Assembly: GCA_023435925.1 (NCBI GenBank)
Contig: JAEZLF010000037.1
Coordinates: 1 to 5,038, forward strand
From: Bacillota bacterium
Lineage (GTDB): Bacteria; Bacillota; Clostridia; Acetivibrionales; DTU013
Length of the DNA stretch: 5,038 bases
Direction of reading: 5' to 3'
Position 1 is the first letter of the stretch. Each line of letters begins with the position of its first letter. Positions 1-4,848 of this stretch are shown here, one piece after another. The notes beneath the pieces were generated by a model, which was not told where the DNA came from, did no database searches, and worked only from the letters and a program-made list of their open reading frames with translations. The position numbers and the translations under genes are program-made.

Positions 1-2
1 CC

Positions 3-203
3 AAGGTTGAACAGCATCATGAAGAGAGATATCTCAAGCTTTATGAGAATGTGAAGAATGGCAAGGTATTCAAAAAGGATGAGCCTACAAAATGGATCTG
101 CAGGAATTGCGGATATGTGCATACAGGTGCTTCTGCTCCCGAGATTTGCCCGACTTGTCTGCATCCTCAAAGCTACTTTGAATTATTAGCGGAAAACTAT
201 TAA
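3..203 (+). CDS. rbr: Rubrerythrin, C-terminal part (partial, start outside window)
   Basis: Rubrerythrin is a cytoplasmic non-haem iron protein of anaerobes that reduces hydrogen peroxide using a di-iron site and a rubredoxin-like Fe(Cys)4 centre. Only the last 66 residues are visible; the frame enters at base 3 and stops with TAA at 201-203. The visible part begins with VEQHHEERY, in which E-x-x-H is the typical last pair of di-iron ligands of the ferritin-like domain. A linker follows, then a full rubredoxin-like domain: W-I-C-R-N-C-G (Cys codons at 99 and 108), then E-I-C-P-T-C (Cys codons at 147 and 156), then H-P-Q-S-Y-F-E-L-L. Both CxxC knuckles are intact, so the gene looks functional at this end. 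It is followed by a strong terminator, so it is probably the last gene of its transcript. The symbol is by family resemblance. Confidence 0.93.
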   Translation, partial: KVEQHHEERYLKLYENVKNGKVFKKDEPTKWICRNCGYVHTGASAPEICPTCLHPQSYFELLAENY

Positions 204-246
204 GATATGTAATTGCTGATAATATGTCAATAGCAGACATCAGTAG

Positions 247-288
247 AAGGCTGTATTGAGAATGAAAACTCAATACAGCCTTTAATTT
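247..288 (+). terminator. Rho-independent terminator after rubrerythrin
   Basis: A perfect inverted repeat has arms GGCTGTATTGAG (249-260) and CTCAATACAGCC (269-280) around an 8-nt loop. It is extended by two A-T pairs (247-248 with 281-282) and runs into TTTAATTT. It lies 43 nt after the rubrerythrin stop and is the strongest terminator in the window. Its T-rich tail overlaps the region expected for the -35 box of the next promoter. Confidence 0.92.
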
Positions 289-309
289 GGAAGAGAAAAA
301 TGGTATGAT
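281..309 (+). promoter_or_regulatory. Probable promoter of the CapA-family/YgiT unit (extended -10)
   Basis: TATGAT at 304-309 is preceded by TGG at 301-303, giving an extended -10 element (TGnTATGAT). The hexamer 17 nt upstream, TTTAAT (281-286), is a weak -35 lying in the terminator tail, as expected when an extended -10 carries the promoter. Transcription would start near 316. That would exclude the upstream TTG codon at 314 as a start for the next gene. Confidence 0.55.
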
Positions 310-364
310 GTAATTGGTATTTAAGAGACGGTGTTATATAAAAAAGTACCCATGGAGAAATAGA

Positions 365-1630
365 ATGAAACCATCAAAAGTGATAATATTCATTGCAGTA
401 TTCGTTTTTCTTCTGGCAGGAGCTTATGTGGTTGTGAGTAATCAGATTTCCAACTCTGAGAAAGCTGCTGTTGATGCGGCTGCAGAAATGGAACAATCCA
501 ATTTGTCGGATCTGACACAAGAGCCGAACCTTCCGGATCAAAATGTGCAGGAAGAAACAACCATTGAGAGGGAAGGAAACGAGGGGGACGCATCTGATAA
601 GGATGATCCGTCAACCAAGGATCAGACTGCGACGGATGAAGGTACTGTCAGCGAGCCGGAGCTGCGATTTATGGCGGTCGGAGATATTATGCTCGGCAGA
701 GGTGTAGGATTCAGGCTGCAGAAGCTCGGAAGCTACGAAAAAGCATTTGAAAAGGTTGCACCTGTTTTAAGACAGGGAGACATTGTTTTTGCGAATCTGG
801 AGTCACCGATCACTGCAAGTTCGCACAGCCTGGACAGTAACAGGAAAATTGTCCTCAAGGCTAAGCCGGAAACGGTGAGTGCGTTAACCAGTGCAGGGTT
901 TAATCTGATCAGCCTCTCCAATAATCATATGTTGGACTATTATGATAAAGGACTCTTTGACACAATGGCAATATTAGATGAGAACCATATTGCCCATGCC
1001 GGCGGAGGTAAAAATATTGATGAGGCCAGAAAACCGGCCATCATTGAAAAAAATGGTTTGAAGGTTGGCCTTTTAGCATATACAGATATGGCAGAACTTG
1101 TATTTGCCGGGGATCCTTATCTTTCATTTGCTGCAGGCACTGATAAATCAGGACTGGTACCGAGAAAATACGAAACCGTCAGGGAGGATGTATTGAAACT
1201 GCGTGACCAGGTGGATATTCTGGCAGTCTCGTTACATTGGGGCGTTGAGGATAGCTTTAAGGTTAGTGCCGATCAGGTGGAATTTGCACATAAACTCATC
1301 GACGACGGAGTGGATCTGATACTTGGCCACCACCCCCATCAGTTTCAAGGAATGGAGATATATAAGGGGAAACCTATCCTTTACAGTATGGGAAACTTTA
1401 TTTTCGATCAGAACGACCCGGAGAATATGGAAGGTTTTATTGTTGATTTGAAATATAAAGGTTCCGAGTTGTCAGAATTTGCTGCAATACCGGTAAGAGT
1501 AATAGAGAAGTCTTATGTGGAAATTCAGACAGGTGAAAAGGCAGCCAGGCTGCTGGAGAGGCAAATCAGATTGAATAGTGAGCTTGGGCTGAATACACAA
1601 ATAGAGGAAGATAAGATTGTTATAAAATAG
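365..1630 (+). CDS. CapA-family protein (PGA_cap, metallophosphatase fold), membrane-anchored
   Basis: The family is named after CapA of the Bacillus poly-gamma-glutamate capsule system; most members stand alone and their reactions are not established. The 421-residue product starts at an ATG with GGAG 7 nt upstream (354-357). The in-frame TTG at 314 lacks a ribosome binding site and would add 17 basic residues before the membrane segment. Residues 6-25 are a hydrophobic helix with no lipobox cysteine, so this is a signal anchor or uncleaved signal peptide. Residues 26-99 form an acidic, Gln/Ser/Thr-rich linker. The domain runs from about 100 to 380, with metallophosphatase-like motifs in order: GD at 106-107, NLE at 144-146, SNNH at 185-188, HWG at 291-293, GHHPH at 321-325 and GNF at 343-345. 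It should act on the outer face of the membrane on an envelope or poly-glutamate substrate. No capB or capC neighbour is present, so a capsule role is unproven. Confidence 0.9.
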   Translation: MKPSKVIIFIAVFVFLLAGAYVVVSNQISNSEKAAVDAAAEMEQSNLSDLTQEPNLPDQNVQEETTIEREGNEGDASDKDDPSTKDQTATDEGTVSEPELRFMAVGDIMLGRGVGFRLQKLGSYEKAFEKVAPVLRQGDIVFANLESPITASSHSLDSNRKIVLKAKPETVSALTSAGFNLISLSNNHMLDYYDKGLFDTMAILDENHIAHAGGGKNIDEARKPAIIEKNGLKVGLLAYTDMAELVFAGDPYLSFAAGTDKSGLVPRKYETVREDVLKLRDQVDILAVSLHWGVEDSFKVSADQVEFAHKLIDDGVDLILGHHPHQFQGMEIYKGKPILYSMGNFIFDQNDPENMEGFIVDLKYKGSELSEFAAIPVRVIEKSYVEIQTGEKAARLLERQIRLNSELGLNTQIEEDKIVIK

Positions 1631-1653
1631 AGAATGACTAGGAGAATACGCGA

Positions 1654-1896
1654 ATGAAAATTGTTAACTGCTTGTTCTGTGGAAAGAAGACAGTAATTCA
1701 AATTATCAATGCAACAAAAAGGATAAAGGGCAAGGTCATAACGGTAACCAATGCCCCAGTCTATTATTGCAATACTTGTAATGAGACCTTCACTTCCAAG
1801 GAAGTTCAGGATGTTTTTCGGTATATTCAGGACAGAAATATGGATGAAGGCTGTATCCTTTTCAATTATGACGATATGTCAACAAAAATCTATTAG
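1654..1896 (+). CDS. YgiT-type zinc-finger protein (MqsA N-terminal domain-like), stand-alone
   Basis: This 80-residue protein has two zinc knuckles, C6-x2-C9 and C39-x2-C42, 29 residues apart. The stretch VTNAPVYYCNTCNE followed by the helix starting TSKEVQDVF is typical of the YgiT-type zinc finger, which forms the N-terminal domain of the MqsA antitoxin and also occurs as a short stand-alone protein. The DNA-binding helix-turn-helix domain of full MqsA is absent. AGGAG at 1640-1644 sits 9 nt before the ATG. The gene starts 23 nt after the CapA-family stop with no terminator between, so the two are probably co-transcribed. Family members are often antitoxins beside a small toxin such as a DUF4258 protein, but no small toxin gene is seen on either side. 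The function is therefore open: orphan antitoxin, or a small zinc-binding partner of unknown role. Confidence 0.82.
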   Translation: MKIVNCLFCGKKTVIQIINATKRIKGKVITVTNAPVYYCNTCNETFTSKEVQDVFRYIQDRNMDEGCILFNYDDMSTKIY

Positions 1897-2444
1897 GAGT
1901 ATCTTTTTGTGAGTAATGGCTTAACGGATTTTGCAACTATGGACGCTACTGTAAAAAGAATCACATCTTTTATGATGTAAGGAATATTGGATGTAAAAAT
2001 GTACCATAAACCGACTTGAGTATTTCCTGTATAAAACCGAATAATGATCAGCATATATATCATGCCTATGATATATATGACAAACAGTCCTGTTAAAGCG
2101 GCTTTTATGTTGCCCGCCATTGAGGATCCGCCAGATCGTTGTGACAGTTTCCCTATGACATATGCACCTGCAATGAATCCCAATATAAAGCCAAAGCTGG
2201 GGTTAAATATGTAAGTTATTCCGCCTCCTTGAGCGAATACTGGAATACCGGTCAGGCCCAGAATGGTATAGATAATCACGGAAAGTGCTCCAAGCCGTGG
2301 ACCGATAGTCAATCCGGTTATGGCAGCTATCATAGCCTGTAGTGTTACAGGAAGCAATGGGAAAGGTATCCTGATAAAGGCGCCTGCGATCATAAGTGCG
2401 GTAAACAGGGAAGTCAGTACTAAGTCCTTGGTTGTAAGCTTCAT
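1893..2444 (-). CDS. bioY: BioY, biotin-binding S component of an ECF transporter
   Basis: BioY is the membrane substrate-binding subunit for biotin uptake. It works either with the shared ECF energising module (EcfA, EcfA', EcfT) encoded elsewhere or, in some bacteria, without it. The 183-residue product has about six hydrophobic segments. Family-typical stretches are IPFPLLPVTLQAMIAAITG (27-44), LGALSVIIYTILGLTGIPVF (51-70) and GGGITYIFNPSFGFILGF (73-90), where NPSFGF stands in place of the common GPTGGY. The C-terminal IPYIIKDVILF corresponds to the family's last conserved P/D/K region. The start chosen is the ATG at 2444, with GAAGGAG at 2460-2454 and 9 nt spacing. The GTG at 2462 lies partly within that ribosome binding site and is rejected. 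Transcription is probably biotin-controlled through the BirA operator upstream. The gene faces the YgiT-type gene and overlaps it by 4 nt. Confidence 0.95.
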   Translation of the reverse strand: MKLTTKDLVLTSLFTALMIAGAFIRIPFPLLPVTLQAMIAAITGLTIGPRLGALSVIIYTILGLTGIPVFAQGGGITYIFNPSFGFILGFIAGAYVIGKLSQRSGGSSMAGNIKAALTGLFVIYIIGMIYMLIIIRFYTGNTQVGLWYIFTSNIPYIIKDVILFTVASIVAKSVKPLLTKRYS

Positions 2445-2484
2445 TGCGAAATTCTCCTTCACTCAAATAACGATATCTATGGAT

Positions 2485-2513
2485 AGAATAAAACATATCC
2501 GTTCCATTGTCAA
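2485..2513 (-). promoter_or_regulatory. bioY promoter
   Basis: On the - strand a perfect -35 box TTGACA (2513-2508) is followed by exactly 17 nt and TATTCT (2490-2485, 4 of 6 consensus bases). Transcription would start near 2478, giving a leader of about 34 nt with the ribosome binding site close to the bioY start. The -35 box lies inside the proximal half of the BirA operator. Confidence 0.75.
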
Positions 2514-2538
2514 CCAAATATTTATTTCGGGTTAACAA
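2507..2538. promoter_or_regulatory. BirA (biotin repressor) operator upstream of bioY
   Basis: TTGTCAACC (2507-2515) and GGTTAACAA (2530-2538) form an inverted repeat with a 14-nt spacer. From memory of the established consensus, BirA sites have arms of the TTGTTAACC / GGTTAACAA type with a 14-16 nt spacer. Only one of 18 arm positions breaks the symmetry. The site covers the -35 box of the bioY promoter, so bound BirA-biotinyl-AMP should block RNA polymerase and shut off uptake when biotin is plentiful. No birA gene is in the window. Confidence 0.88.
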
Positions 2539-2589
2539 TAGCAGCTGATAGTAGAGTACGTGCTTTATATAGCATTCAATGGCACAAAA

Positions 2590-2633
2590 TGTCAAAAAAC
2601 ATTGTTTTGGGAAATATATTGAAATCATATAAT
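2590..2633 (+). promoter_or_regulatory. Probable promoter region of the Spo0E-like gene, with possible Spo0A box
   Basis: A perfect -10 hexamer TATAAT lies at 2628-2633, 45 nt before the Spo0E-like ATG. The -35 region is poor: TTGTTT at 2602-2607 is 20 nt away and TTTTGG at 2605-2610 is 17 nt away. TGTCAAA at 2590-2596 fits the Spo0A-box form TGTCRAA and sits just upstream of the -35 region. One 7-base match in AT-rich DNA may be chance. Confidence 0.45.
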
Positions 2634-2677
2634 AGATAATGTAGTATTATTTAAGTTGTATTGAGGGGTCAAAACAT

Positions 2678-2821
2678 ATGAAAAATGATTTAGAAATACT
2701 TAGAGAAAAATTAGACATCCTTTTATTGGACATGCCTGTACAATCTCCGGAAGCTTTGCGCTTAAGCCAGGAGATTGACATCATGATTATTGATTTTTAT
2801 CGCAAAAAGAACAGCAACTAA
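2678..2821 (+). CDS. Spo0E-like aspartyl-phosphate phosphatase (47 aa)
   Basis: Spo0E-family proteins are short helical-hairpin phosphatases that remove phosphate from response regulators, classically Spo0A-P, and so delay sporulation. The reading frame is ATG...TAA with GAGGGG at 2663-2668, 9 nt before the start. The product is two predicted amphipathic helices (about 3-18 and 24-42) joined by a short turn containing Pro20 and Pro24. The second helix carries L-S-Q-E-I-D-I-M-I (29-37), matching the family signature S-x-E-L/I-D-x-x-I. The length suits the family, whose members are about 45-85 residues. The gene stands alone between the bioY promoter and the riboswitch leader, on its own probable promoter. 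The target could be Spo0A or another response regulator; the sequence cannot tell which. Confidence 0.85.
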   Translation: MKNDLEILREKLDILLLDMPVQSPEALRLSQEIDIMIIDFYRKKNSN

Positions 2822-3038
2822 ATATCATGCATTTTTGCACTACAAATTCTGTATCTACGTTGCTGTTTGCCCAAATCAGGAAAGATTCACAGCACAATTT
2901 TTGTTTCCACTTCGTTCAAGTTATTCTTGGCAACAATAGTGATATTTTATAGATGAAACGTGCATAACGTTTATGAGGTGGACGAAAATGTCGTAATGGT
3001 TTTAATATAAAAAAATGTGAAATTAAGTTAATAGCGTG
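2822..3038. other. Intergenic stretch after the Spo0E-like gene, no gene seen
   Basis: No coding frame with a ribosome binding site is visible on either strand. The only terminator candidate is weak: TGCTGT (2861-2866) can pair with ACAGCA (2889-2894) across a 22-nt loop, followed by CAATTTTTGTTT. An even shorter hairpin, TGCA...TGCA, occurs near 2828-2839. I see no repeats or other clear signals before the promoter at 3039. Confidence 0.5.
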
Positions 3039-3067
3039 TTGACAATATTTGATGTTTAATGTAATCT
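3039..3067 (+). promoter_or_regulatory. Probable promoter of the riboswitch/HD-GYP transcript
   Basis: A perfect TTGACA (3039-3044) is followed 17 nt later by TAATCT (3062-3067), a poor -10 with three consensus matches. Transcription would start near 3074, leaving about 65 nt before the aptamer. That stretch can fold weakly (ATAGTTC 3079-3085 with GGACTAT 3103-3109). The -35 is convincing and the -10 is not. Confidence 0.5.
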
Positions 3068-3140
3068 TATGTAAGAGAATAGTTCTAAATACCTATATAC
3101 TAGGACTATAGACTTTAGCGTATAACTTCATTATAAATAT

Positions 3141-3224
3141 GATAAAGGTAAACCTGTTGAAAGACAGGGACACAAAACCACGGATCTAAAGTGATAAGAC
3201 TATGATAGCCGGGTTGCCATTAAC
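3141..3224 (+). ncRNA. Cyclic di-GMP-I (GEMM-I) riboswitch aptamer
   Basis: The sequence lines up with the Vibrio Vc2 aptamer as I remember it. GGTAAACC (3147-3154) opens the core. A hairpin 3153-3158/3163-3168 is closed by a GAAA tetraloop (3159-3162). Then come GGACACAAAACC (3168-3179), CGGATCTAAAG (3181-3191) with the CTAA tetraloop-receptor element, and GATAGCCGGGTTGCC (3204-3218) as the 3' strand. By this alignment the two guanine-contacting positions (G20 and C92 in Vc2) correspond to G3147 and C3217, and the intercalating A47 to A3174; all three are kept. Two core positions differ from the usual GACGCAAAGCC: A at 3172 and A at 3177. An intrinsic terminator and an HD-GYP gene follow, so this is probably a transcriptional switch. 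Aptamer identity is strong; its outer boundaries are approximate. Confidence 0.88.
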
Positions 3225-3252
3225 GTCATATATTTCATATGATTGATTTCAT

Positions 3253-3289
3253 AATCATGGCATACTCGTGGTGTCATGATTTTTTATTT
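3253..3289 (+). terminator. Riboswitch expression-platform terminator
   Basis: AATCATGGCAT (3253-3263) pairs with GTGTCATGATT (3271-3281) in an 11-bp stem with two G-U pairs and a 7-nt loop, running into TTTTTATTT. It sits 35 nt after the aptamer core and 50 nt before the ribosome binding site of the HD-GYP gene, the usual place for a riboswitch-controlled terminator. An alternative pairing, ATGATT (3239-3244) with AATCAT (3253-3258), would capture its left arm and act as an antiterminator. Confidence 0.85.
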
Positions 3290-3348
3290 ACATTAGTGTG
3301 ACTTTTAGATACAGGGGAGATTGTGGGAAATATGTTATAGGTGTTTGT

Positions 3349-4401
3349 ATGATAAAAATCAAAGTATCACCGTATGCTTGTAAAATTGGGGACCAGATTG
3401 CTGCCGATATGTTCAATCAATATGGTACACTCATTGTTGCTGAAAATACTATTATTAACGAACCAATTCAAAAAAGACTGTTGAGTATGAGCATTGATGA
3501 TTTTTGGGTAATCAGGACATCACAGGAGATGCAATTCGGTCATAGCGATCCTCAAATGGAAAAATTCTTTGAAAGCTATAAGGATAATACAAAAACCCTT
3601 GAAAAATTAATCGACAATATATGTAATAACGATCAACCTGATTTAAATGACCTTGATAAAATTAGTAATTCTATATATAGCGAGATTACAGATTGCAAAT
3701 ATCTTGTACAATTCCTCTGCAAAATTAAAAATCATGACAGTTATACGTTTGAGCACAGTCTGAATGTTTCATTTTATTGTGCACTGATCTGTAAATGGCT
3801 GAACCTGAGCGAAATAAAAACTAAAAATATTATCAAAGCCGGGTTGCTTCATGATATCGGTAAAACAAAAATTCCTATTGAGCTGCTGAATAAAAAGGAG
3901 AGTTTATGTGAGAAAGAGCTGGAACGGATCCGAATGCACACGATATGTGGGTATAATATCGTTAAAGATATTATCTCTATGGATTCCGACATAAAGCTTG
4001 GAGTATTGCTGCATCATGAAAGAGAGGATGGTTCCGGCTATCCGTATCGATACAGCAGCAAACAGCTGAATATAAATACTAAAATTATTTCCATTGCAGA
4101 TACCTATGACGCATTGACATCAGAACGAGTATACAGGAACAAATACACTCCCTTTATAGCACTTGACATTCTGATGAAAGAAGGATTAACCACATATGAC
4201 ATAAACATCATGAATGCTTTTATCAACAATCTGATATTTCATTATATCGGCTCAAAAGTATTGTTGAGTTCAAGTGAAATTGGTACAGTCGTTCATATAC
4301 CAATGCATGACATCACAAGGCCAATTGTTATTATCGAATCAAAGGTAGTGGATTTATCAAAGGACGATAATCGAAAAATTATAAGCATCCTCAAAGAGTA
4401 A
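3349..4401 (+). CDS. HD-GYP domain cyclic di-GMP phosphodiesterase
   Basis: HD-GYP enzymes hydrolyse cyclic di-GMP to pGpG or GMP. The 350-residue product has an N-terminal module (about 1-60) of the kind common in clostridial HD-GYP proteins, a variable helical linker (60-125), the HD-GYP domain (about 128-275) and a small C-terminal beta-rich segment (300-345) starting IGSKVLLSSSEIGTVV. Metal-binding residues are complete for a two-metal site: H136, H168-D169 (with K172), H197, H222-H223 and D251. The GYP signature is intact as HHEREDGSGYP (222-232). No membrane segment or receiver domain is present, so it is probably cytosolic. The start is the ATG with AGGTG at 3339-3343; the GTG at 3298 follows the terminator directly, without a ribosome binding site. 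The c-di-GMP-I riboswitch upstream makes feedback control by its own substrate likely. No clear terminator follows the gene. Confidence 0.93.
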   Translation: MIKIKVSPYACKIGDQIAADMFNQYGTLIVAENTIINEPIQKRLLSMSIDDFWVIRTSQEMQFGHSDPQMEKFFESYKDNTKTLEKLIDNICNNDQPDLNDLDKISNSIYSEITDCKYLVQFLCKIKNHDSYTFEHSLNVSFYCALICKWLNLSEIKTKNIIKAGLLHDIGKTKIPIELLNKKESLCEKELERIRMHTICGYNIVKDIISMDSDIKLGVLLHHEREDGSGYPYRYSSKQLNINTKIISIADTYDALTSERVYRNKYTPFIALDILMKEGLTTYDINIMNAFINNLIFHYIGSKVLLSSSEIGTVVHIPMHDITRPIVIIESKVVDLSKDDNRKIISILKE

Positions 4402-4450
4402 TAATCCTTAAGGTGATTTGGATAAATTAAATAAAAAATTCGAGTGGCAC

Positions 4451-4479
4451 TGGATATTGAAACAGAGCAGTGCTATAAT
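4451..4479 (+). promoter_or_regulatory. Promoter of tRNA-Ala
   Basis: A perfect TATAAT (4474-4479) is preceded by TGC (4471-4473), giving an extended -10 (TGnTATAAT). TGGATA (4451-4456), 17 nt upstream, matches four of six -35 bases. Transcription would start near 4486, giving a 55-nt leader to the mature tRNA 5' end. An inverted repeat, TGGCACTG (4445-4452) and CAGTGCTA (4468-4475), brackets the spacer. Confidence 0.72.
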
Positions 4480-4540
4480 AAAAAAATAGAGTTAGTGTTC
4501 TATAAGAGCAAAGTTTTATTGGAGCATGCTAATGAAATAC

Positions 4541-4616
<76 letters not shown>

Positions 4617-4630
4617 AAATTTTTGACATT

Positions 4631-4672
4631 AAAAGGTACCATGCAGCTAAAACTGCATGGTATCAGCATTTT
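4631..4672 (+). repeat. Direct repeat containing a hairpin, copy 1
   Basis: This 42-nt unit reads AAAA, stem GGTACCATGCAG, loop CTAAAA, stem CTGCATGGTATC, then AGCATTTT. It differs from copy 2 (4807-4848) at two positions: G for A at 4636 and C for T at 4667. The first difference turns the G-U pair of copy 1 into the A-U pair of copy 2, so the stem is kept in both. Confidence 0.9.
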
Positions 4673-4673
4673 T
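4631..4673 (+). terminator. Hairpin after tRNA-Ala, copy 1 of a duplicated element; likely terminator
   Basis: GGTACCATGCAG (4635-4646) pairs with CTGCATGGTATC (4653-4664) around loop CTAAAA, a 12-bp stem with one G-U pair. Downstream are AGCA and then TTTTT (4669-4673), so the T-tract is set off from the stem by four bases; the AAAA before the stem can pair with it across that bulge. Its position right after the tRNA makes it the natural terminator, though the displaced T-tract is not ideal. A near-identical copy lies 176 nt downstream. Confidence 0.65.
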
Positions 4674-4806
4674 GGGTAATCGACCCACAATCGACCTGAT
4701 TCCGGCGATCTTGTTTACTTGTCTTGTGTTCACTCTGACCACTACTTGTGATCTAGCCTTATTTATGGCATCTTTTATTACCTGACTTCTCAAAATTATT
4801 AGTATA
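4674..4806. other. Spacer between the two hairpin repeats, no gene supported
   Basis: This 133-nt stretch starts with GGTAATCGACCCACAATCGACC, less AT-rich than the DNA on either side, and contains ATCGACC twice (4680-4686 and 4692-4698). One - strand frame is open through it, ending at a TAG inside copy 1 (4647-4649), but it has no start codon with a ribosome binding site and I recognise no family. One + strand frame is also open to 4784. It could be a decayed gene remnant or the body of a small mobile element. Confidence 0.4.
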
Positions 4807-4848
4807 AAAAGATACCATGCAGCTAAAACTGCATGGTATCAGTATTTT
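4807..4848 (+). repeat. Direct repeat containing a hairpin, copy 2
   Basis: This is the same 42-nt unit as 4631-4672 with a perfect 12-bp stem, GATACCATGCAG (4811-4822) and CTGCATGGTATC (4829-4840), loop CTAAAA. On the - strand the stem is followed directly by TTTTTAT (4810-4804), a better terminator for leftward than for rightward transcription. No gene is seen that it would serve on either side, which makes a simple terminator role less obvious here than for copy 1. Confidence 0.9.

Noticed and set aside
85..273. 62-residue - strand frame over the rubrerythrin end and terminator
   Set aside because: It is antisense to the rubredoxin-like domain and includes the terminator stem.
314..364. 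Extended start (TTG at 314) for the CapA-family gene
   Set aside because: It has no ribosome binding site, lies at or before the predicted transcription start, and adds a basic segment ahead of a normal signal anchor. The ATG at 365 has GGAG 7 nt upstream.
390..921. - strand frames opposite the CapA-family gene
   Set aside because: They are antisense shadows of a well-supported gene and lack start signals or recognisable products.
1838..1865. Possible terminator inside the YgiT-type gene (GGAT...ATCC then TTTTC)
   Set aside because: The stem is only about 4 bp and lies within coding sequence; too weak to call.
2445..2462. GTG start at 2462 for bioY
   Set aside because: The codon overlaps the start of GAAGGAG, which serves as ribosome binding site for the ATG at 2444; nothing comparable lies upstream of it.
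2320..2535. 71-residue + strand frame opposite bioY
   Set aside because: It is antisense to the bioY coding region and operator, with no ribosome binding site; a shadow frame.
2203..2628. 141-residue - strand reading frame overlapping bioY and its promoter
   Set aside because: It reads bioY in another frame and runs through the BirA operator and promoter. Its product is rich in Tyr, Arg and Ser with no recognisable domain.
3332..3340. Possible leader mini-ORF (ATG TTA TAG) ahead of the HD-GYP start
   Set aside because: AGGGGAG at 3313-3319 is 12 nt away, too far for a good start, and a two-codon frame is easily chance.
3298..3348. GTG start at 3298 for the HD-GYP gene
   Set aside because: It lies 8 nt after the terminator tail without a ribosome binding site, and the extra residues do not resemble the family. 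The ATG at 3349 begins a typical N-terminal module.
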